This document shows positions 8,694 to 18,390 of a stretch of 63,767 nucleotides of DNA, piece by piece (position 1 is the first letter of the stretch; every line of letters begins with the position of its first letter). The notes beneath the pieces are model-generated. The model did not search any database, had not been told where the DNA came from, and saw only the letters and a program-made list of their open reading frames with translations. Position numbers and translations under genes: made by a program. The stretch spans positions 1 to 63,767 of the forward strand of contig JANWKE010000129.1 of the NCBI GenBank assembly GCA_025451535.1. The letters run 5' to 3'. The DNA comes from Verrucomicrobiia bacterium (GTDB lineage Bacteria; Verrucomicrobiota; Verrucomicrobiia; Limisphaerales; UBA11358).

Positions 8694-9461
8694 GTGAAAG
8701 AGTCCTGCTCCCCTTTTTCTCTGAACGAGGTGACGGCCGCGCCGGACGCCGTCGGACCGAAAACGCCGTGGTCACCCCACGGCTTGCGCCGACACTTTGA
8801 AATCCTTGCGCGCATTTCCGCCCTTTTCCGGCGGAAAAGAATGAGGAAGTTTTTCCATCTGCTTCAACCCGGGCAACAAACGAACATCCTTGATGTCGGC
8901 GGCCTGCCGCGCCTGTGGGATGATGCACCGGTGGAAGCGCAGACAACCATCGTGAATCTCGAACCGCTGCCACCCCATGAAGCGTATTTTCTGAAGCCGA
9001 ACCAAAAGTTTGTACAAGGCAACGGAACGCGGCTGGCCTGGCCGGACAGATCGTTCGACATCGTCTTCTCCAACAGCGTCATCGAGCATTTGGGCACCTG
9101 GGAAAACCAGATTGCCTTCGCGGGCGAATGCCGGCGCATAGGCAAGGCGTATTGGGTTCAGACGCCGGCACGGGAGTTCCCGGTCGAGCCGCATTTTCTG
9201 ACGCTGTTCCTGCACTGGTTTCCCAGGTCCCTGCAAAAGAAGCTGCTCCGGTGGTTCAGCCTCTGGGGTTGGCTCGCACGCCCGCAACCCGGCGCGGTGG
9301 CTGCGGCTGTCGAGGAGGTCAGGTTGCTGACATTGCAGGAACTCAAAAGCCTGTTCCCCGACGGCAAAATTCTGGCCGAACGCTGGCTGGGACTGCCAAA
9401 AAGTTACATCGCTTACAGGCTTCCGCCTCCAAACGGGAAATCGCCGGAATGTAAACCGTAA
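8694..9461 (+). CDS. Class I SAM-dependent methyltransferase
   Basis: The start is a GTG at 8694. Motif I is NILDVGGLPRLW, followed by an acidic residue at TTIVNLEPL and a motif IV-like FDIVFSNSVIEHLG, typical of Methyltransf_11-type enzymes of about 255 residues. It lies divergent from the O-antigen ligase gene and just 5 bp before a GT2 gene. It probably methylates a sugar or lipid-linked precursor; the substrate is unknown. An internal ATG at about 8841 would remove the N-terminal 49 residues, which look poorly conserved, so the start is uncertain. Confidence 0.85.
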   Translation: MKESCSPFSLNEVTAAPDAVGPKTPWSPHGLRRHFEILARISALFRRKRMRKFFHLLQPGQQTNILDVGGLPRLWDDAPVEAQTTIVNLEPLPPHEAYFLKPNQKFVQGNGTRLAWPDRSFDIVFSNSVIEHLGTWENQIAFAGECRRIGKAYWVQTPAREFPVEPHFLTLFLHWFPRSLQKKLLRWFSLWGWLARPQPGAVAAAVEEVRLLTLQELKSLFPDGKILAERWLGLPKSYIAYRLPPPNGKSPECKP

Positions 9462-9466
9462 CGTTC

Positions 9467-10399
9467 ATGAACGATTTGCCGGTCACCATTATTTTGCGTT
9501 CCTTTAACGAAGGTTGGGCGTTATGCGAAACGCTGCCGGCGCTCCAGGCCCAGGAATACAAAAATTGGGAACTCATCGTCATTGACTCCGGCTCGACCGA
9601 CGGCTCGGTGGAACTGATTCGCGACACCCGGCCAAAACATTTCATCCAGATCACGCCACCTGAGTACAATCCGGCGCGCGTCATGAATCAGGGAATGCAA
9701 CTGGCGCGCTCCGAATGTGGAATTTTTCTGAATGCCGATGCCACGCCACAAGGAAACCACTGGTTACGCCCGCTCGCCGAGGCGCTGCTCGACCCGAAAA
9801 CCGCCGCGGTGTTTGGCCGGCAGATCCCGCGACCGGACTGCCAGGCCGTTTTCGCCCACGACTACGAACGCTGTTTCGGCCCGGACCGCGAATCCGCGAG
9901 GTGGGAGCATTTTTTCAGCATGGCCAGCAGCGGCATCCGCAAGGACATTTGGGCCAAACGCGGTTTTGACGAACGGATGCAATACTCGGAAGACGACGAC
10001 TACACGCGCTGGTGCCGGGCCCAGGGCTGGCGGGTGGTTTATGTGCCGGAGTCGGTGGTTATACATTCGCATAATTACACACCCGCCCAGGCTTACAAAC
10101 GCAATTTTGGCGAGGCGCGTGCGCTGGCGGCGGTATGGCCGGGAAAACGGACGGATTTTAATTTCGCCCGCACCGTTTTGTTCGGCTGGTTGAATGATGC
10201 CCGGCGCGATTTGTGGTTCTGTGTCCGGACGCATCGCCTGCGCGAATGGCCCCACGCTCTGCGCATCCGCTGGCAACAGCGCCGGGCGAAACTTGCCGGA
10301 TTTAAAGATGGCTGGGCCGTTTATCGCAGAAACTCCAGGACCGCGCCAATCAACCCGCCGGCGCCAGTCGCAGCGACGGTTTCCTTTGAACGCAAATAA
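9467..10399 (+). CDS. Glycosyltransferase family 2 (rhamnosyltransferase-like)
   Basis: A GT-A fold enzyme of 310 residues. The N-terminal TIILRSFNEGWALCETLPAL, the nucleotide-binding VIDSGSTDGS, the metal-binding NADATP at the DxD position and the catalytic-region SEDDDYTRWCRAQGW are all present. HSHNYT follows, as in RfbN/WcaA-type enzymes that add deoxyhexoses. It acts on the cytoplasmic face using an NDP-sugar donor. It starts 5 bp after the methyltransferase stop and ends 3 bp before the next gene, so the three form one operon. The basic C-terminal part is likely membrane-associated. Confidence 0.93.
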   Translation: MNDLPVTIILRSFNEGWALCETLPALQAQEYKNWELIVIDSGSTDGSVELIRDTRPKHFIQITPPEYNPARVMNQGMQLARSECGIFLNADATPQGNHWLRPLAEALLDPKTAAVFGRQIPRPDCQAVFAHDYERCFGPDRESARWEHFFSMASSGIRKDIWAKRGFDERMQYSEDDDYTRWCRAQGWRVVYVPESVVIHSHNYTPAQAYKRNFGEARALAAVWPGKRTDFNFARTVLFGWLNDARRDLWFCVRTHRLREWPHALRIRWQQRRAKLAGFKDGWAVYRRNSRTAPINPPAPVAATVSFERK

Positions 10400-10402
10400 C
10401 CT

Positions 10403-11620
10403 ATGCCCGTTGCACCATATCCCATGCAAACCGTCGGGCCACTGGCAGCTTACGGTTCACGCGAACGCCCGGACCGGGCAAAGCGGTTTACGCTCGACGG
10501 CCGGAACGAACTGGAAAACCACCTCGCCCGTGTCTGTGAAAAGGTTTTGGCCGGAGTTCAAAAAATCATTCCGCCGCACAAGCTCGAAGCACTGGTGCTG
10601 GGTGGCGGTTACGGCCGTGGCGAGGGTGGCGTTTTGAAAACCGGAAACGGCGACCGGCCTTACAATGATTTGGAATTCTACGCCTTCCTCCGTGGCAATC
10701 GTTTTTGGAACGAACGAAAATTCCGCCCTGCGTTGCATAAATTAGGTGAACAGCTTTCACCCGAAGCCGGTTTGCAGGTCGAATTCAAGGTAGATTCACT
10801 CGCCCACCTGCGGCACAGCCCGGTCACAATGTTCAGCTATGATCTGGTCGCGGCTCATCGGGTGTTGTCAGGAAATTCGGCTCCGTTCATTGGCGGCGAG
10901 CACCATCTGAACGCGGGAAAAATTCCATTGTCCGAAGCCACGCGCCTGTTGATGAACCGCTGCTCCGGCCTGCTCTTTGCACGGGAAAAGCTCGCCCCGG
11001 GACCGTTCTCAGCCGAAGACGCCGATTTTGTTGGTCGGAATATCGCCAAAGCCCAACTTGCCTTCGGCGATGTTGTCTTGACTGCCTTCGGCCAATATCA
11101 CTGGAGTTGCCGGGAACGGCGCGAACGGCTGCGGGGATTTTCACCGCCGGAACATCTGCCCTGGCTGGGCGAAGCGCGCCGCCATCATAACGCCGGCGTC
11201 GAATTCAAACTGTTCCCGCAGCGAATTGTGGCGCCGCGCGCCGAACTTGAATTGCGTCTTGCGGAAACCACCGCCTTTGCGCTGCCAATGTGGCTATGGT
11301 TGGAAAATCGCCGGCTGGGTTGCCGTTTCGCATCGGCACAGGATTACGCCTCGAGTCCGGTCAACAAATGCCCCGACTCGGACCGCTGGCGAAATTGTTT
11401 ATTAAACGCTGGAGTTTTTGGACCTGCGATTTTCCTGTGCGCAAACTGCCATCGTCATCCGCGCGAGAGGATTTTCAACACCCTGGCATTGCTGCTATGG
11501 GAAATACGTCCAAAGGATTCCGACTTGCAGCGCCAGCTTCGCCCTGCCGACCTGTTGCCGGGTGATGATACTGAAAAATGGGTTGCCGTTTATCAAACCC
11601 TTTGGTCACATTTTAATTAG
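10403..11620 (+). CDS. Nucleotidyltransferase-like protein of unknown function
   Basis: I do not recognise the full family. Residues about 62-92 read LEALVLGGGYGRGEGG followed some 15 residues later by YNDLEFYAFL. This GG-loop plus acidic x acidic pattern is that of DNA polymerase beta-type nucleotidyltransferases. A third acidic strand (LQVEFKVDSLAHL) follows at the expected distance. The rest is helical and Arg-rich with a Cys/His cluster near the C-terminus (FLCANCHRHPRERI). It is the last gene of the methyltransferase-GT2 operon, so a role in polysaccharide assembly or its control is possible. That function is inferred only from position. Confidence 0.6.
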   Translation: MPVAPYPMQTVGPLAAYGSRERPDRAKRFTLDGRNELENHLARVCEKVLAGVQKIIPPHKLEALVLGGGYGRGEGGVLKTGNGDRPYNDLEFYAFLRGNRFWNERKFRPALHKLGEQLSPEAGLQVEFKVDSLAHLRHSPVTMFSYDLVAAHRVLSGNSAPFIGGEHHLNAGKIPLSEATRLLMNRCSGLLFAREKLAPGPFSAEDADFVGRNIAKAQLAFGDVVLTAFGQYHWSCRERRERLRGFSPPEHLPWLGEARRHHNAGVEFKLFPQRIVAPRAELELRLAETTAFALPMWLWLENRRLGCRFASAQDYASSPVNKCPDSDRWRNCLLNAGVFGPAIFLCANCHRHPRERIFNTLALLLWEIRPKDSDLQRQLRPADLLPGDDTEKWVAVYQTLWSHFN

Positions 11621-11738
11621 CCGCACCGGGATTCCTGGATACTGCGGGTGGGGCTTTCCCCGGCGGGAATTAAGGTGTTTACCCCACTATCCATCCACCG
11701 GGAAGGCTTTTAGCCTGAACAATATATAGACGTGGCCA

Positions 11739-12626
11739 ATGAAGAAAGAGCTGTCCATTCTTTGTGTTGAAGACGTACCCACCGATGTCGCGATGTTGAA
11801 TCACGCGTTGCGGGAGGGAGGTATGAGTTTCCGCTCGAAGCGCGTGGATTCGGAGGAAGCTTTTTTGCACGAATTGGAGCACAATCCGCCGGACGTGATT
11901 TTGTCCGACCACGGCCTGCCTTCCTTTGACGGTTTCATGGCGCTGGCCATTGCGCGGGAGAAATGTCCCGAGGTTCCGTTTATCTTTGTCACCGGCAGAC
12001 TCGGTGAGCAGATCGCGATTGAAACGCTCAGGAACGGAGCCACGGATTATGTCCTGAAAAGCAATCTCACCAAACTGGCACCGACGATTCAACGCGCGTT
12101 GCGCAAGGCGGAGGAACGGACGGCCCTGAATCAAGAGCTATTGCGGTTGCAGCAGAGCGAGGAATGTTACCGCCAACTGGTGGAATTTTGTCCGGATGCG
12201 TTTCTGGTCCAATGCAACGGGGAAATTGTCTTTGCGAACCGGGCGGCCGCGCATTTGCTCGGCGCCGGAGACGCGCAACAGCTGGTCGGAAAACCGATCC
12301 GTGAGGTTATCCATCCGGAATCTCTGCCGTCCCTGGAAAAGAAGTTCAATCAGCTGATTCAAATCGGCACGATTTTCTTCTGGCGGAAAATTGAAAAAGG
12401 AAAGGCCGGGAAACCAACCGAGCCGGCCAACGACACCGCCCTCAGCGAAGCGAAATTTATCCAACTGGACGGCTCGTCGGTGGCGGTCGAAGTGGCCGCC
12501 ACGCCGCTTCTGTTTCAAGGGCGTCCGGCCATTCACATAATCGCCCGCGACATCACGGCGCGCAAGCGAGCCGGAGGGGAATTGCCCGGGAACGAAGAGC
12601 CGTGCTTGACCGTCCCACCGGACTGA
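11739..12626 (+). CDS. Response regulator receiver-PAS protein without an output domain
   Basis: The N-terminal receiver has the acidic pair (VEDVPTD), the phospho-acceptor Asp57 in VILSDHGLP, the FVTGRLG Thr and the VLKSN Lys. A short coiled linker leads into a PAS domain (SEECYRQLVEFCPDAFLV to ARDITARKRA). The protein ends about 18 residues after the PAS domain, where a histidine kinase or GGDEF domain normally follows. The C-terminal residues (GELPGNEEPCLTVPPD) look like out-of-frame sequence, suggesting truncation. It converges on the hybrid kinase gene, and 160 bp of featureless sequence separate them. Confidence 0.85.
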   Translation: MKKELSILCVEDVPTDVAMLNHALREGGMSFRSKRVDSEEAFLHELEHNPPDVILSDHGLPSFDGFMALAIAREKCPEVPFIFVTGRLGEQIAIETLRNGATDYVLKSNLTKLAPTIQRALRKAEERTALNQELLRLQQSEECYRQLVEFCPDAFLVQCNGEIVFANRAAAHLLGAGDAQQLVGKPIREVIHPESLPSLEKKFNQLIQIGTIFFWRKIEKGKAGKPTEPANDTALSEAKFIQLDGSSVAVEVAATPLLFQGRPAIHIIARDITARKRAGGELPGNEEPCLTVPPD

Positions 12627-12790
12627 ACCCTGCGGCGCGCGGTGGCGGACGGAATGCCCGGTGGTGGAACAGGATTCCGGATCAATGTCCAGTGCCAACG
12701 TTAATCATGGTGAAACCGGTAAAGGTTTGCCGCACGATTTGGTGCAGACCCGGTTGACCCGTCCCTTGAGTTTAATGCTTTCCCCAGCCG

Positions 12791-15367
12791 TCATTCCCGG
12801 CTTCGCCGCCGTGCCGCCGCCTGCAGCCGGCTCAAGGCTTTGCGCATTTCGCGGGAACCCGGCGGCTTGCTGAGGATAACGTCCACCTGTGCGGGCATGT
12901 TGTCGTCTTCTTTCATTAACGCGCCCCATCCCGTGAGCATCACCACCGGTGTGCCCGGCGATTCTTGTTTGACAGTTTTGGCAACCTGCCGTCCGTCCAC
13001 GTACGGCATTCCCAGGTCAGTGATGACCACATCGAAAGGCCGGCCGCGGTCACGGGCAAAGCGGAATTGATCCAAACCCGACTGCCCGCTGTCGCTGACT
13101 TCCACGTCGTGCCCATCGCGTCCGAGCATTTCTTTCAAGAGTTCGCGCAACAGCGGCTCATCGTCAATGCAGAGAATTCGCAACGGCGCGACCGGCTCCA
13201 CGGTTTCCTCTTCTTCCTTCCCTGCCGTAGCGCGCAACTGGTCGCGCACCGGAAAGATCAATCGAAAAGTCGTGCCTTGACCCGGAGCACTTTGGATGTC
13301 CACGCTGCCTTCGTGGCGTTGCATGACGCCATAAACCATGGCCAGGCCGAGGCCGGTGCCGCGCTTGCCCTTGGTGGAGAAGAAAGGTTCCAGGCAGCGT
13401 TTGCGGGTTTCCTCGTTCATGCCAACGCCGGTGTCGGTGATGTCCACGATGACATGGCTTGAAGTCCGGCCCGCGTCTTCACGATGGCTGACGCTGGTTC
13501 GCAGAGTGATTTTCCCGCCGACGGGCATTGCGTCCACGGCGTTCAAAACCAGGTTGGTGAACGCTTCGCGAATCTCGCTTTCGATGCCAACCAATTCCGG
13601 GACCTCCGGCGAAAGTTCGGTGCGCATTTCAATGGTGATTCCATTCGACTGCGTAATGTCCCGCCACCGCGGACGGGTCATGCCCACGACCTGTTCGACC
13701 AGGGCGTTGAGATTAAGCCGCTGGAGCGATTCGGTGTCTTCGTGTTTGCGGTAAAATTCCCGCAGGCGCGCAATGATATGGGTGACATCCCGGCCGGCCG
13801 TGCGAATGTAATTCAAAAATCGATTTCCTTCCTGATTCAAACCACATTCCTGTTTCAGGAGCAGCTCGGAAAACCCCACGACCGGCGAGATGGCATTGGT
13901 GACATCGTGGGCGATGCCGCTGGCCATCTGGCCCAGGGCTTTGAGGCGTTCCTGTTGCAGGACGGCGGCCTGAGTGCGGCGCAGTTCATCGTAAGCATAT
14001 TCGAGGTCCTGATGCAACCGGGCCTGGTGCGCGGCCAGCGCGACGTGCTCGCTCAACATCCGGAGAAATTCGCAGTCGCCGCTGGTAAAGCCATTGAGTT
14101 CCAAGCGGGCGGAAATCAGCAGGCCCCAAAGTTTTTCTTCCACCATGAGCGGTACGGCCACCACGGTGCGCCAGCCGAGGGTTGCGAGTCGTGCCGAGAA
14201 TGGCGCCGGCGCTTTGAACGTGTCGGAGAGATAGACCGTCTGTCCCCTTTCACAAGATTGAAAATCCGTTCCCATCAGGGCGAGCGTACTGCCTTCGCGC
14301 AAATCGAATCGGGTGGCGAGCAGCGTATTTTTGATCTGCAACGCCGTCACATTCAGGGTTTGTGATTGGGCATCGAACAACGCAGCCACGCCGAGGTCCA
14401 GTCCCAGATTTTGCTCCAACTGGCGCAAAACCACATGGAAAATGCTCTCCATGTCCTGCCGCTCCGAAATGGCGTGGGTGATCTGGTTGAGCAGGCTGGT
14501 GCGGACAAACTGCTGCCGCAGCGCGGACTCGGTGCGCTGCCGCTCGGCGATTTCAGCCCGCAAGTCCCGCGTGCGTTCCTTGACGCGGATTTCCAGTTCG
14601 TCGCGCGCTTTTTGCAGCTCCTCATCCCGCCGCTGAATCTGGCCGAGCATTTCGTTGAAATCGTCCGTGAGCCGGCCCAACTCGTCACCACCGTGTCGGG
14701 TGGCGCGCACGGAATAATTTTTACCGGCAGACACGGTCCGGGCCGTTTCGGCAAGATCGAAAATAGGGCGCGAAATGACGCGCTGAAGCCCGCCGGAGAG
14801 CATCAGCGTCAGGAGCCACGAGACCGAAATCAAAAGCAAGACGATGCCCGCATAATGCGCCAGCAACTCATTCTGCGCCTGCAAATCGGACTCCAGATAC
14901 AGGGTCCCCACCAGGTCCGGTCCGGCATAAATTTTGTGAAAGAGCATCAGCCCGCTGCGACCGAGCCGGTCGTGACCGAACTGCGGCGCGGCGGCGGATT
15001 CGGGCGGATCCGGGAAACTCGTTACCCTCGCGTTCTGCGGATATCGCGCGAACAGTTTTCCGCCGGCGTCGTATAGCGCGGCGGCGACAATGTGTTTCTG
15101 GTAGACCAGGGCATGCAACATGTCCTGCGCGACGGCCTGGTCTTTAAAAGACAGCGCGGCTTCACTCCGGTCGCCGATGATTTCCGCCAACGTCGAAAGG
15201 TCGTTCACCATCTTTTTACGGAAGGTGTCCAGATCATAGGCCACAAAGCCGGCGGCCACGAGCAATAGCGCGACCGTGCTGGCAACCATGATGATTACCA
15301 TGAGCTTCTGCCGGATCGGGATGTCCTGGAATTTGCGCACGTTCGCCGCTGCTTTACGGCACAGCAC
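12791..15367 (-). CDS. Hybrid sensor histidine kinase: periplasmic sensor-HAMP-GAF-HisKA-HATPase-receiver
   Basis: The 858-residue protein has a membrane helix at about residues 20-45, a periplasmic CHASE8-like segment, a second membrane helix near 175-195 and a HAMP domain. A coiled coil and a GAF domain (about 300-445) follow. Then come the dimerization helix with the phospho-acceptor His in MASGIAHDVTNAIS and an ATP-binding domain with the G box GTGLGLAMVYG. A C-terminal receiver has the acceptor Asp in VVITDLGMP. It would sense an extracytoplasmic signal and relay phosphate. The YfiR-like gene just upstream on the same strand and the divergent TonB receptor suggest a shared envelope-signalling role. 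Confidence 0.94.
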   Translation of the reverse strand: MLCRKAAANVRKFQDIPIRQKLMVIIMVASTVALLLVAAGFVAYDLDTFRKKMVNDLSTLAEIIGDRSEAALSFKDQAVAQDMLHALVYQKHIVAAALYDAGGKLFARYPQNARVTSFPDPPESAAAPQFGHDRLGRSGLMLFHKIYAGPDLVGTLYLESDLQAQNELLAHYAGIVLLLISVSWLLTLMLSGGLQRVISRPIFDLAETARTVSAGKNYSVRATRHGGDELGRLTDDFNEMLGQIQRRDEELQKARDELEIRVKERTRDLRAEIAERQRTESALRQQFVRTSLLNQITHAISERQDMESIFHVVLRQLEQNLGLDLGVAALFDAQSQTLNVTALQIKNTLLATRFDLREGSTLALMGTDFQSCERGQTVYLSDTFKAPAPFSARLATLGWRTVVAVPLMVEEKLWGLLISARLELNGFTSGDCEFLRMLSEHVALAAHQARLHQDLEYAYDELRRTQAAVLQQERLKALGQMASGIAHDVTNAISPVVGFSELLLKQECGLNQEGNRFLNYIRTAGRDVTHIIARLREFYRKHEDTESLQRLNLNALVEQVVGMTRPRWRDITQSNGITIEMRTELSPEVPELVGIESEIREAFTNLVLNAVDAMPVGGKITLRTSVSHREDAGRTSSHVIVDITDTGVGMNEETRKRCLEPFFSTKGKRGTGLGLAMVYGVMQRHEGSVDIQSAPGQGTTFRLIFPVRDQLRATAGKEEEETVEPVAPLRILCIDDEPLLRELLKEMLGRDGHDVEVSDSGQSGLDQFRFARDRGRPFDVVITDLGMPYVDGRQVAKTVKQESPGTPVVMLTGWGALMKEDDNMPAQVDVILSKPPGSREMRKALSRLQAAARRRSRE

Positions 15368-15428
15368 TCCGCCATTAGCTAACGCATTCCAATCCTGAAG
15401 GTAAAGTGATTTTTCCCGATTCCTGGCG

Positions 15429-16043
15429 TCAGCCCGCGGGCATCGCCAGGTTCAAAAGGTCGGAGCTGATGATTAATCCCGCTTGGCGGGCCGCCCGGTT
15501 GTTGATTTGGAAACGAACCTTCCGGTCCACGATGATGAAATTGATCATGCCGCCGTCCGGGATGAAATGACCCGATTCGCTCACCGTTAATATACTTTTA
15601 CCGCGCAGGGCGGCCAGAATTTGCGGAAAGCGGTTTCGTTCCGACGCACTGATGAACAGGACCTGGCAGTTGGTCACTTCCGCCGCCGAGTCAAATTGTT
15701 TGAATTGCAATGGATGATGATGGATGACCTTGTTGTGGATGGCCTGTTCCAGGTTATTGCCAAACATATTTTCTCCCAGGATTCCAATGACTGTCGGTGA
15801 GGTCGGACCGGCATACGCCTGCGTCGGCCAATCGACAAACTTTACAAAATTATACAGGAACGCGGCTTTGATCTGATATTCCGTCGGCCCGGTGTCCTGG
15901 CCCCGGGTCGGAGACCCGAAGGCAAACAAGCAGCCAAGCAGTAAAATCGCGGCCCGCCGCGGCGGACGCGGATCAGGGAGGGAAATCTTTTCCCCGATGG
16001 CAGAGCATTCCTTCCCCAATCGCATGACTTGGAATCCGTTCAA
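15429..16043 (-). CDS. YfiR/DUF4154 family periplasmic protein
   Basis: After an Ala/Leu-rich signal segment (about residues 30-48) the mature part begins EYQIKAAFLYNFVKFVDWP, the hallmark of the YfiR family. FISASERNRFPQILAAL and SGHFIPDGGMINFIIVDRKVRFQIN follow, all at family positions. In Pseudomonas YfiR is a periplasmic repressor of the membrane cyclase YfiN. In many other phyla, family members sit beside a CHASE8-HAMP sensor kinase and a TonB-dependent receptor, exactly as here. It probably modulates the kinase encoded 61 bp downstream on the same strand. Confidence 0.9.
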   Translation of the reverse strand: MNGFQVMRLGKECSAIGEKISLPDPRPPRRAAILLLGCLFAFGSPTRGQDTGPTEYQIKAAFLYNFVKFVDWPTQAYAGPTSPTVIGILGENMFGNNLEQAIHNKVIHHHPLQFKQFDSAAEVTNCQVLFISASERNRFPQILAALRGKSILTVSESGHFIPDGGMINFIIVDRKVRFQINNRAARQAGLIISSDLLNLAMPAG

Positions 16044-16299
16044 CGGTTGCCCGGAAAAAAGCTGGACTGCGTTGTATGCCGGTCACCCCAACAGGCTTCA
16101 TCACGGCGGATTTGATGGCGTTTGTCAAGCCTGCCGCGCTCCCATCCGCATTTGCTGCTTGCGGGCCTTCAAGCCGCTGGCCACAATCGCGCCCTAGGAC
16201 AGGGCTGCAATCGCCAGGACAGGCCAGAAGTGGCAATGGCCATTGGGATTGCCGCAATGAATTCACCGCGCCAGCCCGACCAGACGCTTTGAACCGAGC

Positions 16300-18354
16300 A
16301 TGAACAAAAGAAAGCCTCTTTTGCCAGCACTGGTGGGTTCTCGTTTGTGGCTCTCGGGGTTCTTCTGCCCGTTGCTGGTTCTGGCCTTCGCTGCCCGCGC
16401 CGACACCAACACCGTACAAACCGGGGACCTGACCACACTGTCTCTGCAACAATTGATGCAAATCGAAGTGCCGACCGTCTTTAGCGCGTCCAAATTCGAG
16501 CAAAAGGCCACCGAGGCCCCCTCCTCCGTCACCGTTATCACCTCCGATGAAATCAAACGCTACGGCTGGCGGACGTTAAGCGACCTCCTCGCCAGTGTGC
16601 AGGGATTTTATGTCACTTACGACCGGAACTACCAGTATTTGGGCGCTCGCGGGGTCAACCTCGGCGATTTCAACAGCCGTATTTTGGTGCTCATCAACGG
16701 ACACCGAATCAACAACGACTTGAACGACGGCGCGGCCATCGGCACGGCGTTTCCTTTGGATGTGGATTTAATTGACCACGTTGAAATCGTCCGCGGTCCC
16801 GGCTCGGTGCTTTACGGCAACAACGCGTTCTTCGGCGTGATCAATGTCGTCACGCGGCAGGGAGAACAAGTGAACGGCGCCGAGGCGTCCGGCATGTATG
16901 GCAGCTTTGATGCTTATTCCGGGCGTGTCACGCTCGGCCGGCAGTTCACCAACGGCCTGAATGTCTTGCTATCCGGCACGATTTACCACAGTGACGGGCC
17001 GGAGAATCTGTTTTATCCGGCATACGATAATCCGTCGCAGAACAACGGCGTTGCGCACAATCTGGACGACGACGGCTTCGGCAGTTTTTTCGGTACGGCC
17101 AATTACAAGGATTTCACCCTGGAAGGCGCGTTCATCAATCGCGAGAAAGGGAACCCCACCGCGCAGTATCTGACGACTTTTGACGATTCGCGGCTGCGCA
17201 CGGTGGATACCCGGGGCTACGCCACCTTGAAATACGCGCACAAATTTTCGGATACGCTGGATGTCTCTGCCGACGTTTATTATGATCAGAGCGATTTTCA
17301 GATTGGCTATCCGGAACCGTTCGGTTCCCCGGCGCCGGCTCCCTTCTTTTACCAAGAGCAAGAGACTGGCGAATGGGTGGGCAGCGAGGCGCAGGTGAAC
17401 AAAAAAATCTGGGACCGCCATCTTTTCTCCGTCGGCGCGGAATACCGCAATGACTTCAGCCAGGAAGACCATCTGTTTCAAGTGGAACCCAGTGCCGGCG
17501 ATGTTCGGGACGTGCATGGCCGCCGCCAGAATTTCGGCGTTTTTGCCCAGGACGATTTCGCCGTGATGACCAATCTCCACGTCAACGCCGGTGTACGCTA
17601 CGACCAATATTACGACCGGTACGATTCCTTCGCCCCCTCCTGGAATCCGCGGGCGGCTGTCATCTACGAACCTTTTTCGCAATCCACCTTCAAATTCATT
17701 TACGGAACAGCGTTTCGCGACCCGAGTTTTTATGAGTTAAGCGAGTTGGCCACTCTGAATAACAAGCCCAGCCCGGAAAAAATCACCACCTACGAAGTGG
17801 ATTATGAACAGGGCATCGGGTTGCACTGGCGTTCTTCGCTTTCCGCTTTTTACAACCATATGAATGACCTGATTGACATTCAAAACGGCAGCTTCACCAA
17901 TTTCAACGCAAATACGCTCGGCACGGAACTGGCGCTCGAAGGAATCTGGGTGTACGGAATCCGCACCCGTATCAGCTACAGCCTGCAACATACCGAAGAC
18001 CGCGATACGGGCAGCGGCCTTTCGGATTCCCCCACGCACCTGGTCAAAGCCAATCTCAGCGTGCCGTTGTGGCAGGATAAAATTTTTGCCGGACTGGAAT
18101 TGCAGTACCTGAGTTCCAGCCACACGATTTACTCCGACACCACCGGTACGCACGCGGGAACCGACGCGCCGGATTTTGCCGTCGTCAATTTCACCCTCTA
18201 CAGCCACAACCTCGTCAAAAACCTCGATGCCTCTGCCAGCATCTATAACCTGCTCGACAACCGGTACGAGGAACCAGCCACCCGTTTCCATCTCCAAAAC
18301 GTCATCCCGCAGGATGGCCTCACCTTCCGCGTAAAACTGACCTATCATTTCTAA
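16300..18354 (+). CDS. TonB-dependent outer-membrane receptor
   Basis: The 684-residue protein has an N-terminal signal peptide and a plug domain. The plug begins at SLQQLMQIEVPTVFSASK, with APSSVTVITSDEIKRYGWRTLSDLL and HVEIVRGPGSVLYGNNAFFGVINVVT as plug signatures. A beta-barrel of alternating aromatic strands follows, ending in FRVKLTYHF with the terminal Phe used for outer-membrane insertion. These receptors import iron complexes, vitamins or oligosaccharides. The substrate is not evident. The short form lacking an N-terminal signalling domain and the YfiR/kinase neighbours suggest it belongs to the YfiR-type signalling cluster. Confidence 0.93.
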   Translation: MNKRKPLLPALVGSRLWLSGFFCPLLVLAFAARADTNTVQTGDLTTLSLQQLMQIEVPTVFSASKFEQKATEAPSSVTVITSDEIKRYGWRTLSDLLASVQGFYVTYDRNYQYLGARGVNLGDFNSRILVLINGHRINNDLNDGAAIGTAFPLDVDLIDHVEIVRGPGSVLYGNNAFFGVINVVTRQGEQVNGAEASGMYGSFDAYSGRVTLGRQFTNGLNVLLSGTIYHSDGPENLFYPAYDNPSQNNGVAHNLDDDGFGSFFGTANYKDFTLEGAFINREKGNPTAQYLTTFDDSRLRTVDTRGYATLKYAHKFSDTLDVSADVYYDQSDFQIGYPEPFGSPAPAPFFYQEQETGEWVGSEAQVNKKIWDRHLFSVGAEYRNDFSQEDHLFQVEPSAGDVRDVHGRRQNFGVFAQDDFAVMTNLHVNAGVRYDQYYDRYDSFAPSWNPRAAVIYEPFSQSTFKFIYGTAFRDPSFYELSELATLNNKPSPEKITTYEVDYEQGIGLHWRSSLSAFYNHMNDLIDIQNGSFTNFNANTLGTELALEGIWVYGIRTRISYSLQHTEDRDTGSGLSDSPTHLVKANLSVPLWQDKIFAGLELQYLSSSHTIYSDTTGTHAGTDAPDFAVVNFTLYSHNLVKNLDASASIYNLLDNRYEEPATRFHLQNVIPQDGLTFRVKLTYHF

Positions 18355-18390
18355 TTTGAGCATATAAACCGCTTATGGCATAGTCAGTGA

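Noticed and set aside
16044-16299. Cobalamin riboswitch before the TonB receptor
   Set aside because: No B12-box consensus could be found between the YfiR-like and receptor genes.
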